A stretch of DNA of 34,812 nucleotides from positions 1 through 34,812 of the forward strand of contig JAFZCF010000023.1 of NCBI GenBank assembly GCA_017552165.1. The letters run 5' to 3'. The DNA is from Clostridia bacterium. GTDB lineage: Bacteria; Bacillota_A; Clostridia; Oscillospirales; CAG-272. A model generated the notes under the pieces. It worked only from the letters and a program-made list of their open reading frames with translations, had not been told where the DNA came from and ran no database searches. This document shows positions 24,839-33,144 of the stretch, piece after piece; positions within the stretch are counted from its first letter, which is position 1, and each line of letters starts with the position of its first letter. The position numbers were made by a program, and so were the translations under genes.

Positions 24839-26056
24839 ATGAAAGAGATCCTTCTCCTTAAATACGGCGAAATAGTCCTGAAAGGGCTCAACAAACGGGA
24901 CTTTGAACGCCTTATGCTGAAAGAACTTGAAAAACGGCTCGGAACGGTGGGCAGGTACCGCGTTTCGTCTGCCCAGAGTACGGCGTACGTTGAGCCGGAG
25001 ACCGAAAACGACAGTATCGACGACGCGCTTGATATCTGCAAAACCGTTTTCGGCTTCACGTCGATAGCCCGCGCTGCCGTCGCGGAGAAAAACGTCGGGG
25101 ATATCCTCCGTACTGCGTCCGAATATCTGCCCGAAAAGCTGGCGGGACGCGCCACATTCAAGTGCGACGCGAGGCGGTCCGACAAACGCTTTCCGCTGAC
25201 GTCTCCCGAGATCTCGGCCCTGGTCGGCGGAGCTATACTCGAAAAGCTTCCCGGGCTGAAGGTGGACATAAAACACCCCGACGTCGTCGTCATGACCGAG
25301 ATCAGGGAAGAGCACGCCTATCTTCACGCCGGCTCGATCCCCGGCGCGGGCGGGATGCCGACAGCTTCTAACGGGCGCGCCATGCTTCTCCTTTCGGGAG
25401 GTATCGACAGCCCCGTCGCGGGTTTTATGATGGCAAAACGCGGTGTCACGGTCGAGGCCGTCCACTTTGAAAGCTTTCCATACACCTCGGAGGACGCACG
25501 CGACAAGGTCGTTGAGCTTGCCCGGCTGGTTGCGAAATACTCCGGAAAGATCAAACTTCATATCATATCGCTCACAAAACTCCAGGAGACGCTTATGCGT
25601 TTCTGTGACGAGGATTATTTCACGCTTCTCCTGCGCCGGTCGATGATGAGACTCGCCGAGCGTGTGATGGAAAAGGAATACTGCAGGGCGCTTATCACGG
25701 GAGAAAGCGTCGGTCAGGTCGCGTCACAGACAATGGCGGCGCTCGCGGTGACCGACGGAGCCGTATCCTGCCCGGTCTTCCGTCCGTGTATCGGCATGGA
25801 CAAGGAAGAGATCATTTCGATTGCGAGGCGTATCGGAACGTTCGAGACCTCGATACTCCCGTTCGAGGACTGCTGTACCGTTTTCACTCCACGCCATCCG
25901 AAGACGAGGCCGGAGATCGGAAAGGTCCTTGCCGAAGAAGAAAAATACGACCATAAAGCGCTAGAGGACGAGGCGTTTGCCACCCTTTATACCGTTATAA
26001 TCGACACGTACGGCGACGAGAGCTTCGATCCTAAACGCGACGCAGAGGTGGAATAA
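24839..26056 (+). CDS. thiI: tRNA 4-thiouridine synthase ThiI
   Basis: This 405-residue enzyme adenylates U8 of tRNA and transfers sulfur to it; it can also supply sulfur for thiamine thiazole. The order is an N-terminal ferredoxin-like domain, a THUMP domain (about 60-165, ending near VVMTEIREEHAYLHAG) and the PP-loop ATPase with SGGIDS (186-191). The conserved downstream blocks ITGESVGQVASQT and FEDCCTVF are present, the latter holding the candidate catalytic cysteine. There is no C-terminal rhodanese domain, as is usual in Gram-positive bacteria. Those often place a dedicated cysteine desulfurase gene next to thiI, and none is in this window. The start at 24839 follows AAGGAAA; an in-frame ATG at 24794 lies inside nth. 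Confidence 0.95.
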   Translation: MKEILLLKYGEIVLKGLNKRDFERLMLKELEKRLGTVGRYRVSSAQSTAYVEPETENDSIDDALDICKTVFGFTSIARAAVAEKNVGDILRTASEYLPEKLAGRATFKCDARRSDKRFPLTSPEISALVGGAILEKLPGLKVDIKHPDVVVMTEIREEHAYLHAGSIPGAGGMPTASNGRAMLLLSGGIDSPVAGFMMAKRGVTVEAVHFESFPYTSEDARDKVVELARLVAKYSGKIKLHIISLTKLQETLMRFCDEDYFTLLLRRSMMRLAERVMEKEYCRALITGESVGQVASQTMAALAVTDGAVSCPVFRPCIGMDKEEIISIARRIGTFETSILPFEDCCTVFTPRHPKTRPEIGKVLAEEEKYDHKALEDEAFATLYTVIIDTYGDESFDPKRDAEVE

Positions 26057-26057
26057 C

Positions 26058-27152
26058 ATGAAACTCGGAATAGTAGGACTGCCAAACGTAGGCAAAAGCA
26101 CCCTTTTCAACGCAATAACCTCGGCCGGCGCCGAGGTCGCGAACTATCCGTTCTGCACAATCGAACCAAACGTCGGCGTGGTGAGCGTGCCCGACAGGCG
26201 GCTGGACGTGCTCGCCGAGATGTATTCTCCCGAGAAATACACCCCCGCCGTTATTGAATTCGTCGATATCGCCGGACTCGTCAAGGGCGCCTCGCGCGGT
26301 GAGGGCCTCGGGAACAAGTTTCTCTCTCACATAAGAGAGGTAGACGCTGTCGTTCACGTTGTCAGATGCTTCGAAAATTCGGATATTATAAACGTGAACG
26401 ATTCGGTCGATCCGATACGCGACGTCGATATAATAAACATGGAGCTGATCCTCTCGGATATCGAACTGGTGGACCGCAGGATAGAGCGCACGTCAAAGCT
26501 TATGAAGGGCGACAAGACCTTATCGGCTCAGCTCGATCTGCTCAACCGGATCAGGGAATGGCTCGATCTCGGGAAGCCGGCGCGCACGCTCGGACTGACC
26601 GACGACGAAGCCGCGCTCGTGAGCGACCTGCCGCTCCTTTCGGGAAAACCTGTCATATACGTTGCAAATATAGGTGAGGACGAGCTCCCCGACGGATACG
26701 AACAGTCGGAGTACTACACGGCACTGAAAAAGCTCGCAGAGGACGAGGGCTCGGCCGTGATACCGGTCTGCGCCGGAGTGGAGGCAGAGATAGCCGAGCT
26801 CGAGCCGGAGGACAAAAAGCTTTTCCTCGAGGATCTCGGCCTGAACGAAAGCGGGCTCGACCGGCTCATCAAGGCCGGATACGAGCTCCTCGGGCTAATA
26901 AGTTTCCTCACGGCGGGGCCCAAGGAGGTCCGCGCCTGGACGATAAAGAACGGGACTAAGGCGCCGCAGGCGGCGGGAAAGATACACTCCGATTTTGAAA
27001 GGGGCTTCATCCGCGCCGAGGTGGTTTCGTTCGACGACCTCGTTTCGTGCGGAAGCGAAAAGGCGGCGAAAGAAAGGGGACTTGTCCGTTCCGAAGGAAA
27101 GGACTACGTCATGAAGGACGGCGACGTCGTCGTATTCAGGTTCAACGTTTGA
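26058..27152 (+). CDS. ychF: Redox-regulated ATPase YchF (Obg-like)
   Basis: This 364-residue P-loop NTPase binds the ribosome and prefers ATP over GTP. G1 is GLPNVGKST at the N-terminus, G3 is [16 protein letters not shown], and the altered G4 region (NIGEDE instead of NKxD) explains the ATP preference known for the family. A coiled-coil insertion is followed by the C-terminal TGS domain ([20 protein letters not shown] and [14 protein letters not shown]). GAGGTGGA precedes the ATG, which lies one base after the thiI stop. Length is typical. Confidence 0.97.
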   Translation: MKLGIVGLPNVGKSTLFNAITSAGAEVANYPFCTIEPNVGVVSVPDRRLDVLAEMYSPEKYTPAVIEFVDIAGLVKGASRGEGLGNKFLSHIREVDAVVHVVRCFENSDIINVNDSVDPIRDVDIINMELILSDIELVDRRIERTSKLMKGDKTLSAQLDLLNRIREWLDLGKPARTLGLTDDEAALVSDLPLLSGKPVIYVANIGEDELPDGYEQSEYYTALKKLAEDEGSAVIPVCAGVEAEIAELEPEDKKLFLEDLGLNESGLDRLIKAGYELLGLISFLTAGPKEVRAWTIKNGTKAPQAAGKIHSDFERGFIRAEVVSFDDLVSCGSEKAAKERGLVRSEGKDYVMKDGDVVVFRFNV

Positions 27153-27153
27153 T

Positions 27154-27705
27154 ATGTCCTTTGATTTCAGCATTCTGTATTTTATTCAGGATCACCTGAG
27201 GTGCGCGTTCCTCGACGCAGTTATGCCTTATATCACCTACCTCGGAGAGGCGGGGACTATATGGTTTGTCGCGGCGATAATCCTGCTCATTACAAAAAAA
27301 TACCGCAAATACGGCGTTATGATAGTCTGCGCCATGGCGCTCGGCTATCTCACGGGGGAGATAATCCTCAAAGGGGTGGTTGCCCGCCCGCGGCCGTTCA
27401 GTCTCGACGATACCGTTGCACTTCTGATACACGCGCCGTCGGGGTTTTCCTTCCCTTCGGGACACTCGGTTTCGTCCTTTGCGGCCTCGGCCGTTATTTG
27501 CCGAGCCGACAGACGGATAGGGATACCGGCGATCGTTCTCGCCGCGCTTATCGCGTTTTCACGGCTTTATCTCTTCGTCCATTTCCCGACGGACGTCCTC
27601 GCGGGGATCCTCATTGGCGTCTTTTTCGGAGCGCTGACGATTATTGTCGGCGAGGCGATATCACGCAGGGCTGCCGGGAAAAAAGAAGCGAAAAAGGCCG
27701 GATGA
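27154..27705 (+). CDS. PAP2-family membrane phosphatase (undecaprenyl-diphosphatase/lipid phosphatase type)
   Basis: This 183-residue integral membrane protein has about five hydrophobic segments. The three PAP2 phosphatase motifs are present in order: K-G-V-V-A-R-P-R-P-F (motif C1), FPSGHS (C2) and SRLYLFVHFPTD (C3), with the catalytic His in the last. Family members dephosphorylate lipid phosphates such as undecaprenyl diphosphate or phosphatidylglycerophosphate at the outer membrane face. The specific substrate cannot be told. The start codon follows the ychF stop by one base with no clear ribosome binding site, suggesting translational coupling. It is the last gene of the nth operon, ahead of a strong terminator. 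Confidence 0.9.
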   Translation: MSFDFSILYFIQDHLRCAFLDAVMPYITYLGEAGTIWFVAAIILLITKKYRKYGVMIVCAMALGYLTGEIILKGVVARPRPFSLDDTVALLIHAPSGFSFPSGHSVSSFAASAVICRADRRIGIPAIVLAALIAFSRLYLFVHFPTDVLAGILIGVFFGALTIIVGEAISRRAAGKKEAKKAG

Positions 27706-27725
27706 TTTTCACCGCAAAAAGATTC

Positions 27726-27760
27726 AGAGATCCCTCCGGGAAAAAACCGGAGGGATCTCT
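27726..27760 (+). terminator. Terminator of the nth-thiI-ychF-PAP2 operon
   Basis: A perfect 14-bp stem (AGAGATCCCTCCGG/CCGGAGGGATCTCT) with loop GAAAAAA is followed by CTTGATTTTC. The tail overlaps the -35 box of the next promoter. Confidence 0.88.
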
Positions 27761-27761
27761 C

Positions 27762-27791
27762 TTGATTTTCATACCTGTCCGGTGGTATAAT
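27762..27791 (+). promoter_or_regulatory. Promoter of the Rrf2 regulator and manA
   Basis: TTGATT (27762-27767) and TATAAT (27786-27791) are separated by 18 bases. The -10 box lies 26 bases before the start codon, so the leader is short. The gene encodes a DNA-binding protein, so autoregulation here is plausible. Confidence 0.7.
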
Positions 27792-27817
27792 TGAGGAACA
27801 ATGACGGGAGGCCCGAT

Positions 27818-28228
27818 ATGATGATTTCAACGCGGGGCAGATATGCCCTGAGAGTGCTCGTCGATCTGACGGAAAACGGCGGAGACAGGTCGTATATCGC
27901 GATGAAAGAAGTCGCCGCAAGGCAGAATATATCTCTTAAATATCTCGAGAGGATACTTCCGGCGCTCGTTCACGCGGGATTTATAGAGGGAGCGCAGGGT
28001 AAGGGCGGCGGCTACCGCCTGCTTGCCGATCCTCATACCGTGACTGTCGGTCAGGTCATGAGACTGACAGAGGGGGATCTCGCCCCCGTCGCGTGTCTTG
28101 AATGCGGAGCGCCGGTATGTCCGAGAGCCGGAAAATGCCGGACGCTCCCCGTATGGAAAGGACTTCAGGACGTTATAACCGGATATCTTGACGGCATAAC
28201 TCTGGCTGAGGTGGCAAAAAATGTCTGA
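27818..28228 (+). CDS. Rrf2 family transcriptional regulator (IscR-like)
   Basis: This 136-residue winged-helix regulator opens with the family signature ISTRGRYALRVLVDL. The recognition region (QNISLKYLERILPALVHAGF) and wing (GKGGGYRL, 62-69) follow. Cys93, 96, 101 and 107 (CLEC...C...C) could ligate an iron-sulfur cluster, so it may sense iron-sulfur status, oxidants or nitric oxide. CGGGAGG at 27805-27811 serves either of two adjacent ATGs (27818, 27821). The usual Rrf2 partner genes (iscS, iscU, cysteine synthase) are not adjacent. Instead it overlaps a mannose-6-phosphate isomerase gene by 8 bases, an unusual pairing. Confidence 0.93.
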   Translation: MMISTRGRYALRVLVDLTENGGDRSYIAMKEVAARQNISLKYLERILPALVHAGFIEGAQGKGGGYRLLADPHTVTVGQVMRLTEGDLAPVACLECGAPVCPRAGKCRTLPVWKGLQDVITGYLDGITLAEVAKNV

Positions 28229-29123
28229 AAAAAAGAGACTTATCAAGCTCCGACCGGTGCTTAAGGACATCATCTGGGGCGGGAACAGACTGCTTAATGA
28301 ATACGGCATGAGCCTGCCGGGAGGCAGGATCGCCGAGGCATGGATGCTGTGTATGAGCCCGGAGGGGGAATCGACCGTCGAGGGCGGCTCTCTTGACGGG
28401 ACGCCGCTCAGCGAGGTTTTCGACGGTATGTTCCGCGGACTCGGTGTGGCGTTCAAACTCATCGACGCCGCCGACACTCTGTCTGTCCAGGTACATCCGT
28501 CAAAGACCGAGATGTGGTACGTTCTCGACTGCGAACCGGGTGCAAAGCTGATCTCCGGACTTTCGAACGGGTATGACAGAGAAGAATTTGTTAAAAAATC
28601 TATGGACGGGACGGTCACCGACCTGCTCAGGTTCGTCCCGGTAAAAAAAGGCGACGTTTTCTTTATCCCGCGCGGGCTCGTTCATGCGATCGGCGGCGGG
28701 ATAACTCTTGCCGAGATACAGCAGAACTCGAACGTGACGTACAGAGTGTACGATTTCGGCAGAGTCGGGCGTGACGGTAAGCCGAGGGAACTTCATCTCG
28801 AGGCGGCGATCGGGACCATAAAGGATATTTCGCCGTCCGAAGCCGATGCGGCGAGATTTTCGCTCGATCGCGGCCCCGTCGAAGAGAGTGAGAAGCTCAT
28901 CGCCGACTGTGAGTATTTCAGAGTGAGGGATATGACCGTTCTCGCCCGCGGGACTGCACGGCTCGGAGCCGACGGCAGTTTCCTGTCGATTATCTGTGTC
29001 GACGGCGAGGGCAGAATATCGGGAAGAAAGATCAGAAAAGGCGATTCCTTCATTCTTCCCAACGGATGCCGCGCGTCCGTCTCGGCGGAGCGCGACCTGC
29101 GTCTCATCCTGACCGATCAATAA
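28221..29123 (+). CDS. manA: Mannose-6-phosphate isomerase, type I short form
   Basis: This 300-residue cupin enzyme interconverts mannose-6-phosphate and fructose-6-phosphate. The zinc ligands are in view: Gln90 and His92 in SVQVHPSKTE, Glu97, and His154 in PRGLVHAIGGG. The substrate-side block QNSNVTYRVYDFGR is intact. GAGGTGG at 28208-28214 inside the Rrf2 gene precedes the ATG. The size matches the roughly 300-residue Firmicutes ManA form rather than the longer enterobacterial one. It could serve mannose catabolism or make mannose-6-phosphate for glycans. It is co-transcribed with the Rrf2 gene and followed by a bidirectional terminator. Confidence 0.95.
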   Translation: MSEKKRLIKLRPVLKDIIWGGNRLLNEYGMSLPGGRIAEAWMLCMSPEGESTVEGGSLDGTPLSEVFDGMFRGLGVAFKLIDAADTLSVQVHPSKTEMWYVLDCEPGAKLISGLSNGYDREEFVKKSMDGTVTDLLRFVPVKKGDVFFIPRGLVHAIGGGITLAEIQQNSNVTYRVYDFGRVGRDGKPRELHLEAAIGTIKDISPSEADAARFSLDRGPVEESEKLIADCEYFRVRDMTVLARGTARLGADGSFLSIICVDGEGRISGRKIRKGDSFILPNGCRASVSAERDLRLILTDQ

Positions 29124-29127
29124 AAAG

Positions 29128-29156
29128 CAGGCAGCCGTGCGGCTGCCTGTTTTTTT
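29128..29156. terminator. Bidirectional terminator after manA
   Basis: The stem CAGGCAGCC/GGCTGCCTG with loop GTGC is followed by seven T residues on the plus strand. Five A residues precede it, giving CTTTTT on the minus strand. It therefore serves manA and the convergent zinc-ribbon gene. Confidence 0.92.
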
Positions 29157-29169
29157 AATGTTCAGTAAA

Positions 29170-29757
29170 TCAGCTCGGAATTATTCCTGAGGCGACAATT
29201 GCGTCGTATGCGTTCTTTATGAACACGGAAATCTGTTCCTGGAAAATCAACGCGAATATTCCGGATACAAGAAGAAGAACGACGGCGATTATGAGCCATA
29301 CGAGCTTGGCTTGCCAGAAATGGCGGACATTTTTGTTTTTGGGAGCAAAAGAGAGCACAAGCGTCATAATGAAATTGATGACGGGGATGCAAAGAAGAAT
29401 GTCAAAGAGAATGAATATGCCGAGCGAAAGGGGCTTGGTTGCCTTTGCCTTGGCTTTTTCGTCTTCGACGACCTCTGCCGGCGCTTCGTTGGCTATTACC
29501 GGAGGGGGTATGATCGGCTGACTCTGAGAAGCGGGCTGCGCCGGCTTGACGGCGGGCTCGATTTTCTCCTCGGCTTTGACGGCGGCTTCCTTGACCTCCT
29601 CTGCCTTTTCGACGACGGTCTCATTGATCTCGGCGGCTGCCTCCGTCGCTGCCTCTTTCACTTCTTCGGCCGCCTTGGAAGCGAAGTTTGCGCCGCAGTT
29701 TGAACAGAACAGGGCGTCGTCTTCAAGCCGGTTTCCGCAATTTGAACAGAATTTCAT
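29170..29757 (-). CDS. Zinc-ribbon membrane protein with Ala/Glu-rich linker, function unknown
   Basis: The protein has 195 residues. The N-terminus is a compact zinc ribbon (FCSNCG at 3-8 and FCSNCG at 18-23). A low-complexity Ala/Glu/Lys/Val linker (about 27-75, likely helical) is followed by a Pro/Gln-rich stretch and two hydrophobic membrane segments (LSLGIFILFDILLCIPVINF and WLIIAVVLLLVSGIFALIF). The ribbon should be cytoplasmic. AAAGGAAA precedes the start. Zinc-ribbon plus membrane-helix proteins are common in Clostridia, but no specific function is known to me. It has its own near-consensus promoter and is monocistronic. Confidence 0.85.
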   Translation of the reverse strand: MKFCSNCGNRLEDDALFCSNCGANFASKAAEEVKEAATEAAAEINETVVEKAEEVKEAAVKAEEKIEPAVKPAQPASQSQPIIPPPVIANEAPAEVVEDEKAKAKATKPLSLGIFILFDILLCIPVINFIMTLVLSFAPKNKNVRHFWQAKLVWLIIAVVLLLVSGIFALIFQEQISVFIKNAYDAIVASGIIPS

Positions 29758-29833
29758 CGGTTTGTTTCCTTTCAGTTTTTCGCTTGCCGCCTGACGCGGC
29801 GAAGCCCGGCGCTCTTACGCCGATTCTGATAAT

Positions 29834-29862
29834 ATTTTACCATTTACGGGGTGTTTTGTCAA
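29834..29862 (-). promoter_or_regulatory. Near-consensus promoter of the zinc-ribbon gene (minus strand)
   Basis: On the minus strand, TTGACA (29862-29857) and TAAAAT (29839-29834) are exactly 17 bases apart. The -10 box lies 76 bases upstream of the start codon. Confidence 0.82.
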
Positions 29863-29932
29863 CCTTTTTTGTCGGCGTTGCGATATTTTTGCCGTGCCGG
29901 GCAAAATTTCACTCCGTAAAGCCGGCGCTACC

Positions 29933-29961
29933 TTGAAAACAGACGGATTTGTTGGTATAAT
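29933..29961 (+). promoter_or_regulatory. Sigma-A promoter of the dCMP deaminase-rimI-tsaD transcript
   Basis: TTGAAA (29933-29938) and TATAAT (29956-29961) are separated by 17 bases. The start codon is 22 bases after the -10 box, giving a very short leader. Confidence 0.82.
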
Positions 29962-29982
29962 AATATGTAAGAGGGAAAGACT

Positions 29983-30471
29983 ATGGAAAGAAAATCAAAA
30001 ATAAATTACTATCTCGATATTGCCGAGGCGGTGTCAAAAAGAAGCACCTGCCTGAGAAAGCATTTCGGAGCGATAATCGTCAAGGACGACAGCATCGTGT
30101 CCACAGGCTACAACGGGGCTCCGCGCGGCAGAAAAAACTGCTGCGATCTCAATTACTGTCTTCGAGACGAACTGAAAATACCCCGCGGCGAGCGTTACGA
30201 GCTCTGCCGCTCCATCCATGCCGAGGCTAACGCAATCATCGCGGCGTCGAGAGACGAGATGATCGGCTCGACCATGTATATGGCATGTATCGACGGCAAG
30301 ACCGGGGAGCTTGTTCCCGGGACGTCGAGCTGCGCGATGTGCAAGCGCACGGTGATAAACGCGGGCATCTCTACTCTTATCGTCAGAGATACGCCGGAGG
30401 AATACAGGATCATCAACGTTTCGGACTGGATAGAGGATGATGACAGTCTCGTCGGACGGCTCGGTTATTGA
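29983..30471 (+). CDS. Deoxycytidylate deaminase family protein (dCMP deaminase/ComEB-like)
   Basis: This 162-residue zinc deaminase is predicted to convert dCMP to dUMP, the dTMP precursor. The active-site motif HAEANAI supplies the His and Glu, and SSCAMCKR supplies the two zinc cysteines, with Ser-Cys where the usual motif is Pro-Cys. N-terminal STCLRKHFGAIIVKDDSIVS and GYNGAPRG are typical of the dCMP deaminase branch, as is the insertion with extra Cys residues (KNCCDLNYC). GAGGGA precedes the start. It overlaps the next gene by 35 bases. dut lies elsewhere in the window, so two dUMP sources are encoded nearby. Confidence 0.93.
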   Translation: MERKSKINYYLDIAEAVSKRSTCLRKHFGAIIVKDDSIVSTGYNGAPRGRKNCCDLNYCLRDELKIPRGERYELCRSIHAEANAIIAASRDEMIGSTMYMACIDGKTGELVPGTSSCAMCKRTVINAGISTLIVRDTPEEYRIINVSDWIEDDDSLVGRLGY

Positions 30472-30916
30472 TTTTTTCGAGCCGGAGACCGGATTTTCCG
30501 ACGGCGAGATCACCGCGCTTTGCGAAGAATGCGGTGTTGAGGACGTGCTGAACGGCTGCCGCGACGGCTATGGCAGGATCGTCGCCGTCGCCAGAAACGA
30601 CGGCGGGATCTCGGGATACGCCTGTGCGCTTTACGTCGGCGATTCCGCCGATATCGGCTCGATTTGCGTTGCTGAGCCATTCAGAAGGCGTCACATCGCG
30701 GACGTTATGCTCGGCGGGATCATCGAACTGCTCCATAAGAAAAAAATCGTAAAGGTCTGGCTCGAGGTGCGCGAGAGCAATGCCGCCGCGCGGGCCCTTT
30801 ATTCGGCTCACGGATTTTGCGAGGCCGGAACCGTCAGAAATTATTACCGCGCCCCGACGGAGAACGCCGTCCGGATGGCGCTTGATCTCGGTGAAAATGA
30901 AGATACTCTCGTTTGA
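30437..30916 (+). CDS. rimI: GNAT N-acetyltransferase, RimI-like (ribosomal protein S18 alanine acetyltransferase)
   Basis: This 159-residue protein has an N-terminal variable part, then the acetyl-CoA binding core (SICVAEPFRRRHIADVML) and the RimI signature LEVRESNAAARALYSAHGF followed by RNYY. The start is uncertain: ATGs at 30437 and 30440 lie just after GAGG and inside the upstream gene, so translation is likely coupled or the true start is later. It overlaps tsaD by 20 bases, the classic rimI-tsaD arrangement. The family acetylates the N-terminal Ala of ribosomal protein S18, although broader protein targets are known for RimI enzymes. Confidence 0.85.
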   Translation: MMTVSSDGSVIDFFEPETGFSDGEITALCEECGVEDVLNGCRDGYGRIVAVARNDGGISGYACALYVGDSADIGSICVAEPFRRRHIADVMLGGIIELLHKKKIVKVWLEVRESNAAARALYSAHGFCEAGTVRNYYRAPTENAVRMALDLGENEDTLV

Positions 30917-31913
30917 AAGCTCGTGCGACGAAACGTCGGCGTCCGTCACTCTGCACGAGAAGGGAAAGAATACAATACTGTCAAATATCGTCGCGTCCCA
31001 GATAGACATACACGCGGCGTACGGGGGCGTCGTCCCCGAGATCGCGAGCAGGGCGCATACGGAGGCGATCTCCGGCGTGGCGAGAGAAGCGCTGTCCGCC
31101 TCGGGATGTCAGCTCGAGGGCATTGACGCGATAGCCGTGACGGCGGGCCCCGGGCTCGTAGGAGCTCTGCTCGTCGGCGTGAGCTTTGCAAAGGGACTGG
31201 CCGCGTCATGCGGCAGGCCGCTGATACCGGTAAACCATATCAGGGGGCACGTCGCCGCGAATTATTATCTCCCCGATCCGCCGGAGCCGCCGTTTCTCGC
31301 GCTCGTCGTTTCGGGAGGGCACACCTCGCTGATAAGGGTCAGGTCGTATACTGATTTTGAAACGGTCGGCCGTACGCGCGACGACGCGGCGGGGGAGTGC
31401 TTTGACAAAACTGCGAGGGTCATGGGTATGCCGTATCCCGGCGGGGCGATGCTCGACCGCGCGGCATCGCTCGGGGATCCCAAGGCGTTTGATTTCCCGT
31501 CCGCCGCGATACCCGGTGACAATCTGGATTTTTCTTTCAGCGGGATCAAGACGAACGTCATAAATCTGATCCATAAATACGGGCAGAGCGGCGCGCCCGT
31601 GCCCGTGAACGATATAGCGGCATCCCTTACGCGCGCGGTCGTGAGTTCGTTTGTAAAAAAGCTCGCTCTGGCGTACGAAAAAGGCTTGGTCGGGAACGGT
31701 ATTGTTCTCGCGGGCGGAGTCTCGGCAAACAGCCATCTGAGAAGCGGCGTCGGAGACTTTGCCGAAAAAAAACGGCTGAGGGTATATATGCCCGAAAAGT
31801 CCCTTTGCGGAGACAACGCCGCGATGATAGGGGCTCAGGGATATTACGAGTTTCTAGCGGGGAACACGGCGAGCCCGTCGCTCAACGCCGACCCGAGAAT
31901 GGGCGACAGATAA
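30897..31913 (+). CDS. tsaD: tRNA N6-threonylcarbamoyladenosine transferase TsaD
   Basis: This 338-residue ASKHA-fold metalloenzyme transfers the threonylcarbamoyl group to A37 of ANN-decoding tRNAs. Motifs in order are FESSCDETS, VNHIRGH with metal ligands His114 and His118, VVSGGHTSLI (137-146), DDAAGECFDKTARVMGMPYP, FSFSGIKTN, AGGVSANSHLR and CGDNAAMIG. The start at 30897 has only a weak purine stretch and lies inside rimI; an in-frame extension to 30780 is rejected because it lacks family similarity. The partner tsaB, often just upstream of rimI, is not in this window. Confidence 0.96.
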   Translation: MKILSFESSCDETSASVTLHEKGKNTILSNIVASQIDIHAAYGGVVPEIASRAHTEAISGVAREALSASGCQLEGIDAIAVTAGPGLVGALLVGVSFAKGLAASCGRPLIPVNHIRGHVAANYYLPDPPEPPFLALVVSGGHTSLIRVRSYTDFETVGRTRDDAAGECFDKTARVMGMPYPGGAMLDRAASLGDPKAFDFPSAAIPGDNLDFSFSGIKTNVINLIHKYGQSGAPVPVNDIAASLTRAVVSSFVKKLALAYEKGLVGNGIVLAGGVSANSHLRSGVGDFAEKKRLRVYMPEKSLCGDNAAMIGAQGYYEFLAGNTASPSLNADPRMGDR

Positions 31914-31965
31914 AAGATTCAAAAACAAAAACCGCGGAGAGACGCGGTATCATCAGAGGCACATC

Positions 31966-33144
31966 ATGACAACAGGGAATTACGAAAACGAAATAAAGGC
32001 CGCTTCCGCGGCTTACGAAAAGCTTCTTCGCTCTCAGCTCGAAAGGGTGGAGCGCATAAACGCCGCGGGAGATTTTGTAGATTACGGCAAGCTTGACAAG
32101 CTGATAATAGGAGTATGCGGGGGCGACGGTATCGGTCCGGTCATCACCGGAGCCGCGAAAAAGGCGCTCGAATACCTCCTCTCCGACGACATTTCCTCGG
32201 GAAAGATCGAGATAAGGGATATAGAGGGTCTCACCATCGAGAACCGCGTCGCCCACATGAAGGCGATACCCGACGACGTTATGGACGAGATCCTGAAATG
32301 TCACGTTATCCTTAAAGGCCCGACGACGACCCCGAGGGCGGGCGACCCGTGGCCGAATATAGAGTCGGCAAACGTCGCGATGAGAAAGCGTCTCGACCTT
32401 TTTGCAAACGTCAGGCCCGTCAGCGTCCCGGAACAGGGGATAGACTGGACTTTCTTCCGTGAAAACACCGAAGGAAGCTACGCCGTCGGCTCAAACGGAG
32501 TGAACGTGACCGACGATCTGGCTATTGATTTCTGCGTCACCACGACCGAAGGGACCCGCCGTATAGCGAAGCTAGCATACGAGTTCGCCCGTAAAAACGG
32601 CAAGGACCGCGTTTCGATTGTTACGAAAGCCAACATCATTAAAACCACGGACGGCAAGTTCCTCAGGATTTGCGAGGAAATCGCAAAGGATTATCCTGAA
32701 ATAAAGACCGACAACTGGTTCATCGACATAATGACGGCGAAGCTCGTCGATGAAAAGCGCAGACGCGATTTCAGGGTGTTCATACTGCCTAATCTCTACG
32801 GAGATATAATAACCGACGAGGCGGCGGAATTCCAGGGCGGCGTAGGTACGGCCGGCTCGGCGAACATAGGAAAGAAATACGCGATGTTCGAGGCGATTCA
32901 CGGCTCGGCGCCCCGCATGGTCGAGGAGGGAAGAGCCTGCTACGCCGATCCGCGCTCAATGCTCAGAGCGACGGTCATGCTCCTCTCACATATCGGAAGG
33001 CAGGCAGAGGCCGACCGACTCGCCTCGGCGCTGGACCGGCTGACGGCCGGGCGCGAAAAGGTCGTGTTCACCGGAAGAGAAGGCGGAGAGACCTGCCGCG
33101 GTTTTGTGGAAAAGCTCACCGCCATGCTTAAGGAAAACTCTTGA
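31966..33144 (+). CDS. Isocitrate/isopropylmalate dehydrogenase family protein, isocitrate dehydrogenase-like
   Basis: This 392-residue decarboxylating dehydrogenase has an N-terminal helical extension of about 40 residues. The substrate residues fit isocitrate: ESANVAMRKRLDLFANVRPV has Ser134, Asn136, Arg140 and Arg150 in the S-x-N-x3-R-x9-R pattern. Also present are RENTEGSY (165-172), KANIIK (221-226), the metal ligands Asp254, Asp280 and Asp284 (NLYGDIITDE), and EAIHGSAPR. An Arg follows HGSAP where NAD-type enzymes have Asp, which hints at NADP use. AGAGG at 31955-31959 precedes the start. Isopropylmalate or homoisocitrate activity cannot be fully excluded. Its stop overlaps the Rex-like gene. 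Confidence 0.85.
   Translation: MTTGNYENEIKAASAAYEKLLRSQLERVERINAAGDFVDYGKLDKLIIGVCGGDGIGPVITGAAKKALEYLLSDDISSGKIEIRDIEGLTIENRVAHMKAIPDDVMDEILKCHVILKGPTTTPRAGDPWPNIESANVAMRKRLDLFANVRPVSVPEQGIDWTFFRENTEGSYAVGSNGVNVTDDLAIDFCVTTTEGTRRIAKLAYEFARKNGKDRVSIVTKANIIKTTDGKFLRICEEIAKDYPEIKTDNWFIDIMTAKLVDEKRRRDFRVFILPNLYGDIITDEAAEFQGGVGTAGSANIGKKYAMFEAIHGSAPRMVEEGRACYADPRSMLRATVMLLSHIGRQAEADRLASALDRLTAGREKVVFTGREGGETCRGFVEKLTAMLKENS

Noticed and set aside
31931..31948. A hairpin ACCGCG/CGCGGT between tsaD and the isocitrate dehydrogenase-like gene as a terminator
   Set aside because: The stem is only 6 bp and no T tract follows. It may be incidental, so an operon boundary here is left open.
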